10,092 nt of DNA from Chloroflexota bacterium (GTDB taxonomy: Bacteria > Chloroflexota > Limnocylindria > Limnocylindrales > CSP1-4): NCBI GenBank assembly GCA_025355255.1, contig JANYAA010000358.1:1-10092 (forward strand). The letters run 5' to 3'. Position numbers and translations under genes: made by a program. Below are positions 1-5,198 of this stretch, one piece after another. Under the pieces are notes generated by a model that had not been told where the DNA came from, searched no databases, and worked only from the letters and a program-made list of their open reading frames with translations. Position 1 is the stretch's first letter, and every line of letters starts with the position of its first letter.

Positions 1-1121
1 CCACCGTGGTGGTCCTTGGAACTGCCGCCCTCCTTATGGGGGGGCGCGTGATCCAGCCGAGGCGCCGCTTGGACGCGCTGCCGAAAGGCCAGCGGCGCCT
101 GGTCCCGGCGCCGGCGATGGTCTTGCTGCTTCTTCTGGTGCTGCTCTTCCCGCTGGCGATGGGATCTTTCTTCGCCCAGGTCATCGCGACGGTCGCGTTG
201 TTCATCCTGCTGGGCCTGGGCCTGAACGTCACCCTCGGTCTGGCCGGCCTGCTGGACTTGGGCTTTGTCGCGTTCTATGCGGTTGGCGCGTACACCGTCG
301 CCCTGCTGACCTCGCCCGGAGAGTTTGGCATTGCCCACCTGACGTTCTGGCAGGCGACCCCGTTCGCGGTCGTCATGGCGATGGGCTTCGCGATCTTTCT
401 CGGCCTGCCGATCCTGCGCATCCGCGGTGACTATCTCGCCATCGCCACCCTTGGCTTTGGCGAGATCATCCGGATCCTGGTCGGCTCCGACCTGCTCAAG
501 GGCGTGCTGGGCGGGCCGCAGGGGATCCTGAACATCCCCAAGCCCATTGCGGTTCCGCCGACAAGCTGGCTGGCGGGACCAATCCAGATCTACTACCTCG
601 CGCTGGTGTTTGCCGCTTTGGTGGCCTTCGCGGCTTGGCGTCTGCGCGGGTCCCGACTTGGCAGATCCTGGATGGCGATCCGGGACGACGAGGACGTAGC
701 CGAGGGCATGGGGGTCAACCTTGTCCAGACCAAGCTGCTCGCCTACATGATGGGTGGCGCATTCGCGGGCCTCGCGGGCGCCATCTCCGTTGCGTTGATC
801 GGGTCGGTCTTCCCCACCAGCATCCAGCTCCAGCTCTCGATCAACGTCGTGGCGATCGTGGTGGTGGGCGGCATGGGCAGCATTCCTGGCGTTGTCCTAG
901 GGGCGCTGGTGCTCGTCGGGCTGCCTGAGCTGTTCCGCGAGTTCTCGGACTACCGCCTGCTCTTCTACGGCATCGCCCTGATGGGCGTCATGATCTATCG
1001 ACCCGAGGGACTGCTGCCGTCGCAGATCACCGCGCGTGAGCTGCACTCGGTGGACGCGCTCGTGGATGGCGACATAACGGAAGAGCCCGCAGCCGCAAGC
1101 GCACAGGGGTCGGCATCATGA
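1..1121 (+). CDS. livM: LivM-type branched-chain amino-acid ABC transporter permease (5' end cut by window)
   Basis: Inner-membrane permease of a Liv/HAAT-type importer, forming the translocation channel with LivH. The frame is open to the left edge. A GTG at 6 exists, but the first residues (VVLGTAALLMGG) look like the end of a membrane helix, so the true start is probably upstream. Counting from that GTG there are 371 residues. Family hallmarks are GLAGLLDLGFVAFYAVGAYT (78-97), LRIRGDYLAIATLGFGE (137-153), the cytoplasmic coupling-loop region starting GRSWMAIRDDED (219-230), VVGGMGSIPGVVLGA (286-300) and the C-terminal YRPEGLLPS (331-339). Hydrophobic helices lie near 35-52, 56-75, 83-101, 118-136, 195-211, 245-265, 279-305 and 316-331. 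The stop overlaps the livG start as ATGA. The substrate is inferred from the family; some HAAT systems carry amides or urea instead. Confidence 0.93.
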   Translation, partial: TVVVLGTAALLMGGRVIQPRRRLDALPKGQRRLVPAPAMVLLLLLVLLFPLAMGSFFAQVIATVALFILLGLGLNVTLGLAGLLDLGFVAFYAVGAYTVALLTSPGEFGIAHLTFWQATPFAVVMAMGFAIFLGLPILRIRGDYLAIATLGFGEIIRILVGSDLLKGVLGGPQGILNIPKPIAVPPTSWLAGPIQIYYLALVFAALVAFAAWRLRGSRLGRSWMAIRDDEDVAEGMGVNLVQTKLLAYMMGGAFAGLAGAISVALIGSVFPTSIQLQLSINVVAIVVVGGMGSIPGVVLGALVLVGLPELFREFSDYRLLFYGIALMGVMIYRPEGLLPSQITARELHSVDALVDGDITEEPAAASAQGSAS

Positions 1122-1933
1122 TCCTGCTCAAGGCAGACCAGGTGACCAAGCGGTTTGGCGGCCTGACCGCTGTCAGCAAGCTGGATTTCGAGATTGAGGA
1201 ACACGCAATCGCGAGCGTCATCGGCCCCAACGGCGCCGGCAAGACGACGTTCTTCAACTGCCTGACCGGGTTCCTTCACGCCGAGGAAGGGACGATCATG
1301 TTTGACCGTCAGCCAATCCACGCCCTTCGCCCAGACGAGGTCGCCCACTACGGGATCTCGCGGACGTATCAGAACATCCGGCTCTTCAAGAGCATGACCG
1401 CCCTGGAGAACATCCTCGTCGGCCAGCACAACCACATGCGCGCCTCGTGGGTGGGCGGCATCGTGCGAACGAGGAGCCAGCGCCGAGAAGAGGCTGCCGC
1501 CCATTCGGAGGCGCAGCGACTGCTCGAGTATGTCGGACTCAAGGGACGCGGCGACAGCCTCGCCGTGAAGCTCCCGTATGGGGATCAGCGGCGACTCGAG
1601 GTGGCTCGTGCCCTCGCCAACAAGCCGCGCCTTCTCCTGCTGGATGAGCCGACGGCTGGCATGAACCCCTCCGAATCCCAGCGCATGACCGACTTCTTCC
1701 GCAAACTGCGCAGCGAGCTCGGGATCACCATCCTCCTCATCGAGCACGAGATGCGCGTCGTGATGGGTATATCCGACCGGGTCACCGTGCTGGACTACGG
1801 GATGAAGATCGCCGAGGGATCACCAAAGGAGATCCAGCAGGATCCGCGCGTGATCGAGGCCTATCTCGGGCGCGGGGATGATGAACCCGTCAGCACACAG
1901 GGTGACGCTGCCACAGTCGCGGCAGGCGCGTGA
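1118..1933 (+). CDS. livG: LivG-type ABC transporter ATP-binding protein
   Basis: Cytoplasmic ATPase subunit that powers branched-chain amino-acid import together with LivF. The product has 271 residues; the family is usually about 250-260. Visible motifs are Walker A GPNGAGKTT (36-44), Q-loop Q85 in the SRTYQNIRLF stretch typical of LivG, signature LPYGDQRR (152-159, the LivG form of LSGGQ), Walker B LLLLDEP (172-178) and H-loop H210. The C-terminal VIEAYLG is the usual LivG ending; the roughly 20 residues after it are an Ala/Thr-rich tail. The ATG overlaps the livM stop by four bases and has AGGGG about seven bases upstream, so translation is coupled. The stop overlaps the livF start as TGATG. 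I see no missing key residue. Confidence 0.96.
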   Translation: MILLKADQVTKRFGGLTAVSKLDFEIEEHAIASVIGPNGAGKTTFFNCLTGFLHAEEGTIMFDRQPIHALRPDEVAHYGISRTYQNIRLFKSMTALENILVGQHNHMRASWVGGIVRTRSQRREEAAAHSEAQRLLEYVGLKGRGDSLAVKLPYGDQRRLEVARALANKPRLLLLDEPTAGMNPSESQRMTDFFRKLRSELGITILLIEHEMRVVMGISDRVTVLDYGMKIAEGSPKEIQQDPRVIEAYLGRGDDEPVSTQGDAATVAAGA

Positions 1934-2651
1934 TGACGACGCCGGTTCTGTCGGTCATCGACGTCCACACGTACTACGGCAGCATCCACGCTCTCAGCGG
2001 GATCTCGCTCGATGTCCACCAGGGTGAGATCGTTGCGCTGATTGGCGGCAATGGCGCCGGCAAGAGCACGACCCTCAACACCATCAGTGGATCGTGCCGC
2101 GGCGCAGTGGCCGGATTGAACTCCACGGCGACGATCTGGGGCAGTTCAAGGCGCACGAGATCACGGCAAAGGGCGTTGTCCAAGTCCCCGAGGGCCGTCG
2201 GATCTTCGCCCGGCTGACCGTCTTTGAGAACCTCAAGATGGGCGCGTACGTCGTGTCGGACAAGGCGGTCGTCGCCCAGCGGATCGACTCGGCGTTCGAG
2301 ATGTTCCCGCGGCTGAAGGAGCGCCAAGGCCAGGTAGCCGGGACGCTCAGCGGTGGCGAGCAGCAGATGCTCGCCATGAGCCGCGCACTGATGTCGGACC
2401 CCAAGGTCCTGCTGCTGGACGAGCCGTCGATGGGGCTGGCGCCCCTGCTGGTGGACCAGATCTTCGACAAGATCCAGGAACTCCACGTGCGCGGGACAAC
2501 GATCCTGTTGGTCGAGCAGAACGCCCGGAAGGCGCTGCAGATCGCCGACCGCGGCTACGTCATCGAGACTGGCCGCATTGTGCTCAGCGCAAACGCGGCC
2601 GACCTGCGCGAAAACGAGAGCGTGAAGAAGGCGTACCTCGGCATCGACTGA
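1933..2651 (+). pseudogene. livF: LivF-type ABC transporter ATP-binding protein, interrupted by a one-base frameshift
   Basis: Second ATPase of the Liv importer, split across two frames. Frame one starts at ATG 1933 (TGATG overlap with livG; a GTG at 1930 is in the same frame) and encodes MTTPVLSVIDVHTYYGSIHA followed by Walker A GGNGAGKST (38-46). It leaves the family sequence after ISG (codons 2083-2091) and ends at TGA 2217. The other frame resumes at once with IVPRRSGRIELHGDD from 2091. It carries Q-loop VQVPEGR, signature LSGGEQQ (139-145 of the joined protein), Walker B LLLDEP (160-165), the LivF-typical VEQNARKAL, and C-terminal KKAYLGID. Joined, the two parts give about 239 residues, the normal LivF length. 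Neither part alone would be an active ATPase. It is either a real single-base deletion or a sequencing or assembly error; I see no slippery heptamer that would argue for programmed frameshifting. Confidence 0.9.
2086..2096 (+). other. Frameshift point in livF
   Basis: The sequence AGTGGATCGTG is read as S-G-S-C in the upstream frame and as I-V (ATC GTG) in the downstream frame. LivF proteins normally read ISG, then one hydrophobic residue, then a basic stretch ending in SGR. Adding one base between GGA and TCG restores this. There is no homopolymer at the spot; a GATC motif overlaps it. Confidence 0.8.
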
Positions 2652-2656
2652 TCGAT

Positions 2657-2717
2657 GGAGCCGCGGCTTCCCGGGACCGCCATCAGGGCGAAGGGCCCCT
2701 AGCGCCGCGGCGGCTCC
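2657..2717. repeat. Inverted repeat between convergent livF and the membrane-protein gene
   Basis: GGAGCCGC (2657-2664) is the exact reverse complement of GCGGCTCC (2710-2717), and the sequence between them is very GC-rich, including GGGCCCC (2694-2700). The two operons converge here, so the element could act as a bidirectional transcription end. The arms are far apart, the right arm lies inside the 3' end of the minus-strand gene, and there is no U-tract. A classical intrinsic terminator is therefore not supported. Confidence 0.25.
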
Positions 2718-3118
2718 AGCATGATCTCGTAGGCGGCCCGGACCAGCATCACCGTCCCGACGACGGAGATCCAGAACCCGAACGCCCGATCCGGCAACAG
2801 CCCGGCAGGGGCCGCAAGCGTGTTCGGGATCCAGAGGAGCACGCCGATCACGGCCGCTACCGCCAACAGCGCAAACACCAGCCCGCGGTCAACCCCGGTG
2901 GGACGGTCGCGCGCGGCATAGGGCAGCGCCACCAGGGCGAGCGTGGCCAGGCCGGCGAGGAACGTCAGGATCCCGGAGCCGTCAAACGCCCGGTAGACCA
3001 GGGGGGTCAGACCGCCGTCGCCGCCCGCCCGATACCACGGCAGAACGCAGCCCACCACCAAGACAACCGCGGCGATGAACGCCAGGCGGCGACCGGAGCC
3101 AAGCGGATGGCGGTGCAT
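2699..3118 (-). CDS. Small four-helix membrane protein, function unknown
   Basis: The product has 139 residues. A short basic N-terminus (MHRHPLGSGRR) leads into four hydrophobic segments near 12-28, 49-68, 79-97 and 111-131, with a basic C-terminal end (EPPRR). By the positive-inside rule both ends are probably cytoplasmic. The loop after helix 1 contains LPWYRAGGDGG. This G-x-x-LPWY pattern occurs in many small uncharacterised actinobacterial and chloroflexotal membrane proteins, but I do not recognise a named family. The ATG overlaps the hpt stop by one base (TGATG on the minus strand) and has no clear Shine-Dalgarno, so it is probably translated by coupling to hpt. No catalytic motif is visible, and no role can be assigned beyond membership of the hpt transcription unit. 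Confidence 0.75.
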   Translation of the reverse strand: MHRHPLGSGRRLAFIAAVVLVVGCVLPWYRAGGDGGLTPLVYRAFDGSGILTFLAGLATLALVALPYAARDRPTGVDRGLVFALLAVAAVIGVLLWIPNTLAAPAGLLPDRAFGFWISVVGTVMLVRAAYEIMLEPPRR

Positions 3119-3684
3119 CAGCCGAGCGAGCTGTAGACCTCGGGGCGCAGAACGCCCACGAAGCGCAGGTTGCGGTATCGCTCGCTGTAGTCCAGGCCGT
3201 AGCCCACGACAAACTGATCCGGGATCTCAAACCCCTGGTAGTCCACCGGGATCTCAACCAGACGCCGGGCCGGCTTGTCCAGCAGCGTGCAGATCTTGAG
3301 CGACGCCGGGTTCTTGCCGCGCAGGTACCGCACGAGGTAGTTGAGCGTGAGGCCCGTGTCGATGATGTCCTCGACCAGCAGCACGTCCTCGCCCGAGATG
3401 CTGGCGCTGAGGTCCTTGATGATGCGGACGAGGCCAGAGGACTCGGTGGCGGTGCCGCCGTACGAGCTGACCTCCATGAGGTCAATCCGGAGCGGCAGGG
3501 CGATCTGCCGCATCAGGTCCGCCATGAACGGCAGCGAGCCCTTGAGCACGCTGACCAGCGTCAGGTTCTTGCCCGCATAGTCAGCGGAGATCTTGCGGCC
3601 AAGCTCGGCCACGCGGGCGGCAATCTGCTCTTCTGTGAGCAGCACCTCGCCGATGTCGTTCGCGAGATCCACGGGTCGGCTCAT
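3118..3684 (-). CDS. hpt: Hypoxanthine phosphoribosyltransferase
   Basis: Purine-salvage enzyme that joins hypoxanthine or guanine to PRPP, giving IMP or GMP and pyrophosphate in the cytoplasm. The 188 residues match the usual bacterial length of about 180. Visible elements are the VSVLKGSLPFMADL loop (44-57, with the K-G dipeptide of the pyrophosphate site), the flexible-loop SSYGG (73-77), the PRPP-binding motif VEDIIDTGLTL (104-114, acidic pair E105/D106), LLDKPARR (134-141) with the purine-contacting lysine, and FVVGYGLDYSERYRNL (157-172). The start at ATG 3684 gives the normal N-terminus. GGAGG lies about 16 bases upstream, which is farther than usual. A membrane-protein gene overlaps its stop, and a nuclease-like gene lies 121 bases upstream on the same strand. 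tilS and ftsH, common hpt neighbours elsewhere, are absent. Confidence 0.96.
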   Translation of the reverse strand: MSRPVDLANDIGEVLLTEEQIAARVAELGRKISADYAGKNLTLVSVLKGSLPFMADLMRQIALPLRIDLMEVSSYGGTATESSGLVRIIKDLSASISGEDVLLVEDIIDTGLTLNYLVRYLRGKNPASLKICTLLDKPARRLVEIPVDYQGFEIPDQFVVGYGLDYSERYRNLRFVGVLRPEVYSSLG

Positions 3685-3768
3685 GCTCGGGTGACCTGGG
3701 CCTCCAAAGGCGTGGGACTGGGCTGGCGTGCGTCAGCATGGATCATCGCGCAGGCGGTGTTGTGCTGC

Positions 3769-3774
3769 AGGGTA
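3769..3774 (-). promoter_or_regulatory. Possible -10 element upstream of hpt
   Basis: The minus strand reads TACCCT here, identical to the hexamer before the metallophosphoesterase gene. Transcription would begin near 3762 and leave a leader of about 78 bases before hpt. No convincing -35 lies 17-18 bases farther upstream, so this is tentative. The rest of 3685-3805 shows nothing else I can name. Confidence 0.25.
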
Positions 3775-3805
3775 CGCGGAGCGGCAGTCCCGCGGCAGGA
3801 CAGGC

Positions 3806-4441
3806 TCATGCAGGCGCCGGTCCGGCAAAGGATGCGGCATCAACCCGCATGACGGCGGCGGTCCGGGCGGCAGATCGGCGGCGACGACCCCGTCGGCGGC
3901 CACGGCCAGCGCGGCCAGCATCGGGCGCAACGTGCGCCTCAGCCGCCACTTCGGCAGCCACCGCAGCCACGTCGGCATCTGCGCCGGCCATGCCATCAGC
4001 GGAAGCGCCAATGGCGGCGGCCGCAGGCTCCCGCGGCGGCGTAGCCTGACCCGTGGTGCCAGAGAGCTCGTCCAGCAGGCCCAGCCTGCCGAACTTGATC
4101 AGCAGCATGCGGAAGTCCCGGGCGTAGAACAGCTTGATCCGGACGTCGGGATACAGCTCGCGCAGCCGCCGCAGCTTGCGGTTCTTCTTGCGGACCAGCG
4201 TCTGCTTCAGCGTGGTCAGCTCCACGTACAGGTCGAGGTCCGGCAGGTAGAAGTCTGGCGAGAAGCTCTCGATCACAGCCCCGTCAAGGCTCCAGCCGAT
4301 GGGGAACGTGTCCGGCTCGTACTGCCAGCGGACCTCGTAGAAGGACAGGATCCGCGCGAGCTCCGCCTCGGAGTGGTGGGCGAACGCCGGACGCATCGGA
4401 TCGGCCTCAGCCTGGTTGTCCCCGAGGTTGCGGTGGTCCAT
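3806..4441 (-). CDS. Predicted PD-(D/E)xK nuclease-like protein with low-complexity Ala/Arg-rich tail
   Basis: The product has 211 residues when started at ATG 4441. Residues 18-125 form a compact domain: an N-terminal helix (AHHSEAELARILSFYEVRW), YEPDTFPIGW (41-50), SFSPDFYLPDLDLYVELTT (59-77), a basic helix KKNRKLRRLRELYP (85-98) and a strand with IKLFYARDF. The layout of E26, D63 (SPDFYLP), E74 (YVELT) and nearby lysines resembles restriction-endonuclease-like folds, but the usual ExK is ELT here. From about 133 the sequence is Ala-rich and then strongly basic (GRAGRGRRRGRRRR), a likely disordered or nucleic-acid-binding tail. I recall similar domains beside or fused to hpt in Chloroflexota and Actinobacteriota, but could not check this. 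The in-frame start at 4501 was rejected because it would cross the csoR operator. An alternative start is M16 (MRPAFAH). Confidence 0.72.
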   Translation of the reverse strand: MDHRNLGDNQAEADPMRPAFAHHSEAELARILSFYEVRWQYEPDTFPIGWSLDGAVIESFSPDFYLPDLDLYVELTTLKQTLVRKKNRKLRRLRELYPDVRIKLFYARDFRMLLIKFGRLGLLDELSGTTGQATPPREPAAAAIGASADGMAGADADVAAVAAEVAAEAHVAPDAGRAGRGRRRGRRRRSAARTAAVMRVDAASFAGPAPA

Positions 4442-4449
4442 GGAAGCCC

Positions 4450-4455
4450 AGTCTA
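4450..4455 (-). promoter_or_regulatory. Likely -10 hexamer for the nuclease-like gene
   Basis: The minus strand reads TAGACT followed by eight bases and then ATG (4441). This places the transcription start at or next to the A of ATG, consistent with a leaderless mRNA; no Shine-Dalgarno is present. No -35 match is evident. Confidence 0.35.
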
Positions 4456-4490
4456 CCCGCCTCTGCTGCAGGCGGCTTGCCCCGAATGCT

Positions 4491-4509
4491 GATACCCCCA
4501 TGGGGTATC
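4491..4509. promoter_or_regulatory. CsoR-type operator palindrome
   Basis: GATACCCCCATGGGGTATC is a perfect 8-base inverted repeat with a 3-base centre. It matches the known CsoR/RcnR-family operator pattern TACCCC-n-GGGGTA. It ends eight bases before the csoR ATG and overlaps its probable -10, so bound repressor would block csoR transcription (autoregulation). It also lies 50-68 bases upstream of the divergent nuclease-like gene. Confidence 0.85.
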
Positions 4510-4511
4510 AT
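4506..4511 (+). promoter_or_regulatory. Likely -10 hexamer of csoR (leaderless)
   Basis: TATCAT lies six bases before the csoR ATG at 4518, which would put the transcription start at the ATG itself. No Shine-Dalgarno precedes the ATG. The first four bases overlap the right arm of the operator. TTGCCC at 4477-4482 is too far away for a normal -35 spacing. Confidence 0.45.
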
Positions 4512-4517
4512 CGACGC

Positions 4518-4922
4518 ATGGCCGACACCACCGCCAAGGGCACCGCCCGCACCACCGCCCCTGCAGTCCCAAACACAGGGCATGCCGGTCACTCGGGCGC
4601 GGGCGCACATGACACGTTCCGCCACAGCTACAGCAAGGACCGCACCCAACTGGTGCGCAGGCTGAGCCGCGTGGAGGGTCAAGTGCGGGGCATCGCGCGG
4701 ATGATTGAGCGGGACGAGTACTGCGTGGACATCCTCCAGCAGACCGCCGCGCTCCGGGCCGCCGTGGACGCCATCTCCATCCTGATCCTTGAGGACCACG
4801 TCCAGGGCTGCGTGAGGACCGCCGCGGAGCGCGGAGACGCCGACAAGTACGTGGACGAGGTGATCGACGTCGTCCGGCGCACGCTTGGCCGGCCCGTCCG
4901 AGGCTCCGGCCGGACGGCGTAG
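4518..4922 (+). CDS. csoR: CsoR-family Cu(I)-sensing transcriptional repressor
   Basis: All-helical, DNA-binding metal sensor of the CsoR/RcnR (DUF156) family that releases its operator when Cu(I) binds. The product has 134 residues from ATG 4518, chosen because an earlier in-frame start would have to read through the operator. Core: RTQLVRRLSRVEGQVRGIARM (42-62), Y68-C69 in DEYCVDILQQ, then H94 and C98 in EDHVQGCV, and E114. C69, H94 and C98 have exactly the spacing of Mycobacterium tuberculosis CsoR C36, H61 and C65. Y68 and E114 match its second-shell Y35 and E81, so copper rather than nickel, cobalt or formaldehyde is predicted. The extra N-terminus (1-40) has four histidines (22, 25, 31, 36) and is Gly/Ala/Thr-rich. 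No copA or copZ lies beside it, so its other targets must be elsewhere. Confidence 0.93.
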   Translation: MADTTAKGTARTTAPAVPNTGHAGHSGAGAHDTFRHSYSKDRTQLVRRLSRVEGQVRGIARMIERDEYCVDILQQTAALRAAVDAISILILEDHVQGCVRTAAERGDADKYVDEVIDVVRRTLGRPVRGSGRTA

Positions 4923-4949
4923 CCGGTCCTGCGCGCCGCGCGGTCGCCG

Positions 4950-4993
4950 GGTTATCCACGAATTGGGCGGCGTGCTGCGAATCGTGGACAACC
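4950..4993. promoter_or_regulatory. Inverted pair of DnaA-box-like sequences upstream of rsmG
   Basis: GGTTATCCACGAATTG (4950-4965) faces CGAATCGTGGACAACC (4978-4993), whose reverse complement is GGTTGTCCACGATTCG. The 9-mers TTATCCACG (4952-4960) and TTGTCCACG (4983-4991, minus strand) each differ from the consensus DnaA box TT(A/G)TCCACA only at the last base. The pair ends four bases before the rsmG -35 box. That position suits a transcription-factor site; there is no AT-rich unwinding region nearby. A role as a csoR terminator is unlikely because no T-tract follows. The protein that binds is inferred, not shown. Confidence 0.5.
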
Positions 4994-4997
4994 ACCC

Positions 4998-5026
4998 TTG
5001 ACCCGTCCGACACGGGAGCCTACCGT
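4998..5026 (+). promoter_or_regulatory. rsmG promoter
   Basis: TTGACC (4998-5003), a 17-base spacer and TACCGT (5021-5026) form the best housekeeping-type promoter in the window. Transcription would start near 5033 and give a leader of about 166 bases before the rsmG start. Confidence 0.6.
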
Positions 5027-5032
5027 CCGCAC

Positions 5033-5198
5033 TCCGCACACAGTGAGCGCGTCGGGGAGCGTCGTCCGCGAGGGGCACCGGGGAGACCCGGGCCAGAACC
5101 GGACGGACGGGGCCAGACCGGCTGACGCCGCAGGTGCGAACGATCGACGCCGGGAGCGGCTCCCGGGAGGGCATGGCACGCGACCACAGGAGGGTGCC
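5033..5198 (+). other. Structured 5' leader of rsmG
   Basis: About 166 untranslated bases precede the rsmG start. CCGGG-GAGA-CCCGG (5078-5091) is a perfect 5-base stem closed by a GNRA tetraloop, and CGGGAG-CGG-CTCCCG (5151-5165) is a 6-base stem. The segment ends with AGGAGG (5188-5193). I do not recognise any riboswitch, T-box or other known RNA. The rsmG frame is open across the leader, but the codons show no similarity to RsmG proteins. Confidence 0.35.

Noticed and set aside
995..1747. A 250-codon minus-strand frame opposite livM/livG
   Set aside because: It lies fully opposite conserved LivM/LivG coding sequence and has no recognisable motif.
2080..2100. Programmed ribosomal frameshifting in livF
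   Set aside because: There is no slippery heptamer or obvious stimulatory structure at the frame change, and LivF proteins are not known to use frameshifting.
2652..2717. A rho-independent terminator between the convergent operons
   Set aside because: The inverted repeat arms are 45 bases apart, one lies in a coding region, and no T-run follows on either strand.
3728..4492. A 254-codon plus-strand frame opposite the nuclease-like gene
   Set aside because: The minus-strand product has a coherent conserved-looking domain with a nuclease-like core, while this frame gives repetitive Arg/Gly/Ser sequence with no domain.
4950..5033. A replication origin (oriC) at the DnaA-type boxes
   Set aside because: Only two boxes are visible and there is no AT-rich unwinding stretch or dnaA/dnaN nearby. 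A regulatory site is the simpler reading, so it is listed only as a finding to check.
4998..5198. An N-terminal extension of RsmG to TTG 4998
   Set aside because: The TTG is the start of the -35 box, the extra 67 residues do not resemble RsmG, and GTG 5199 has a clear AGGAGG at proper spacing.
5027..5198. A T-box in the rsmG leader, suggested by AGGGTGCCGTGG near 5191
   Set aside because: The match to the T-box consensus is partial and overlaps the Shine-Dalgarno and start. No specifier stem is visible, and rsmG is not a typical T-box gene.
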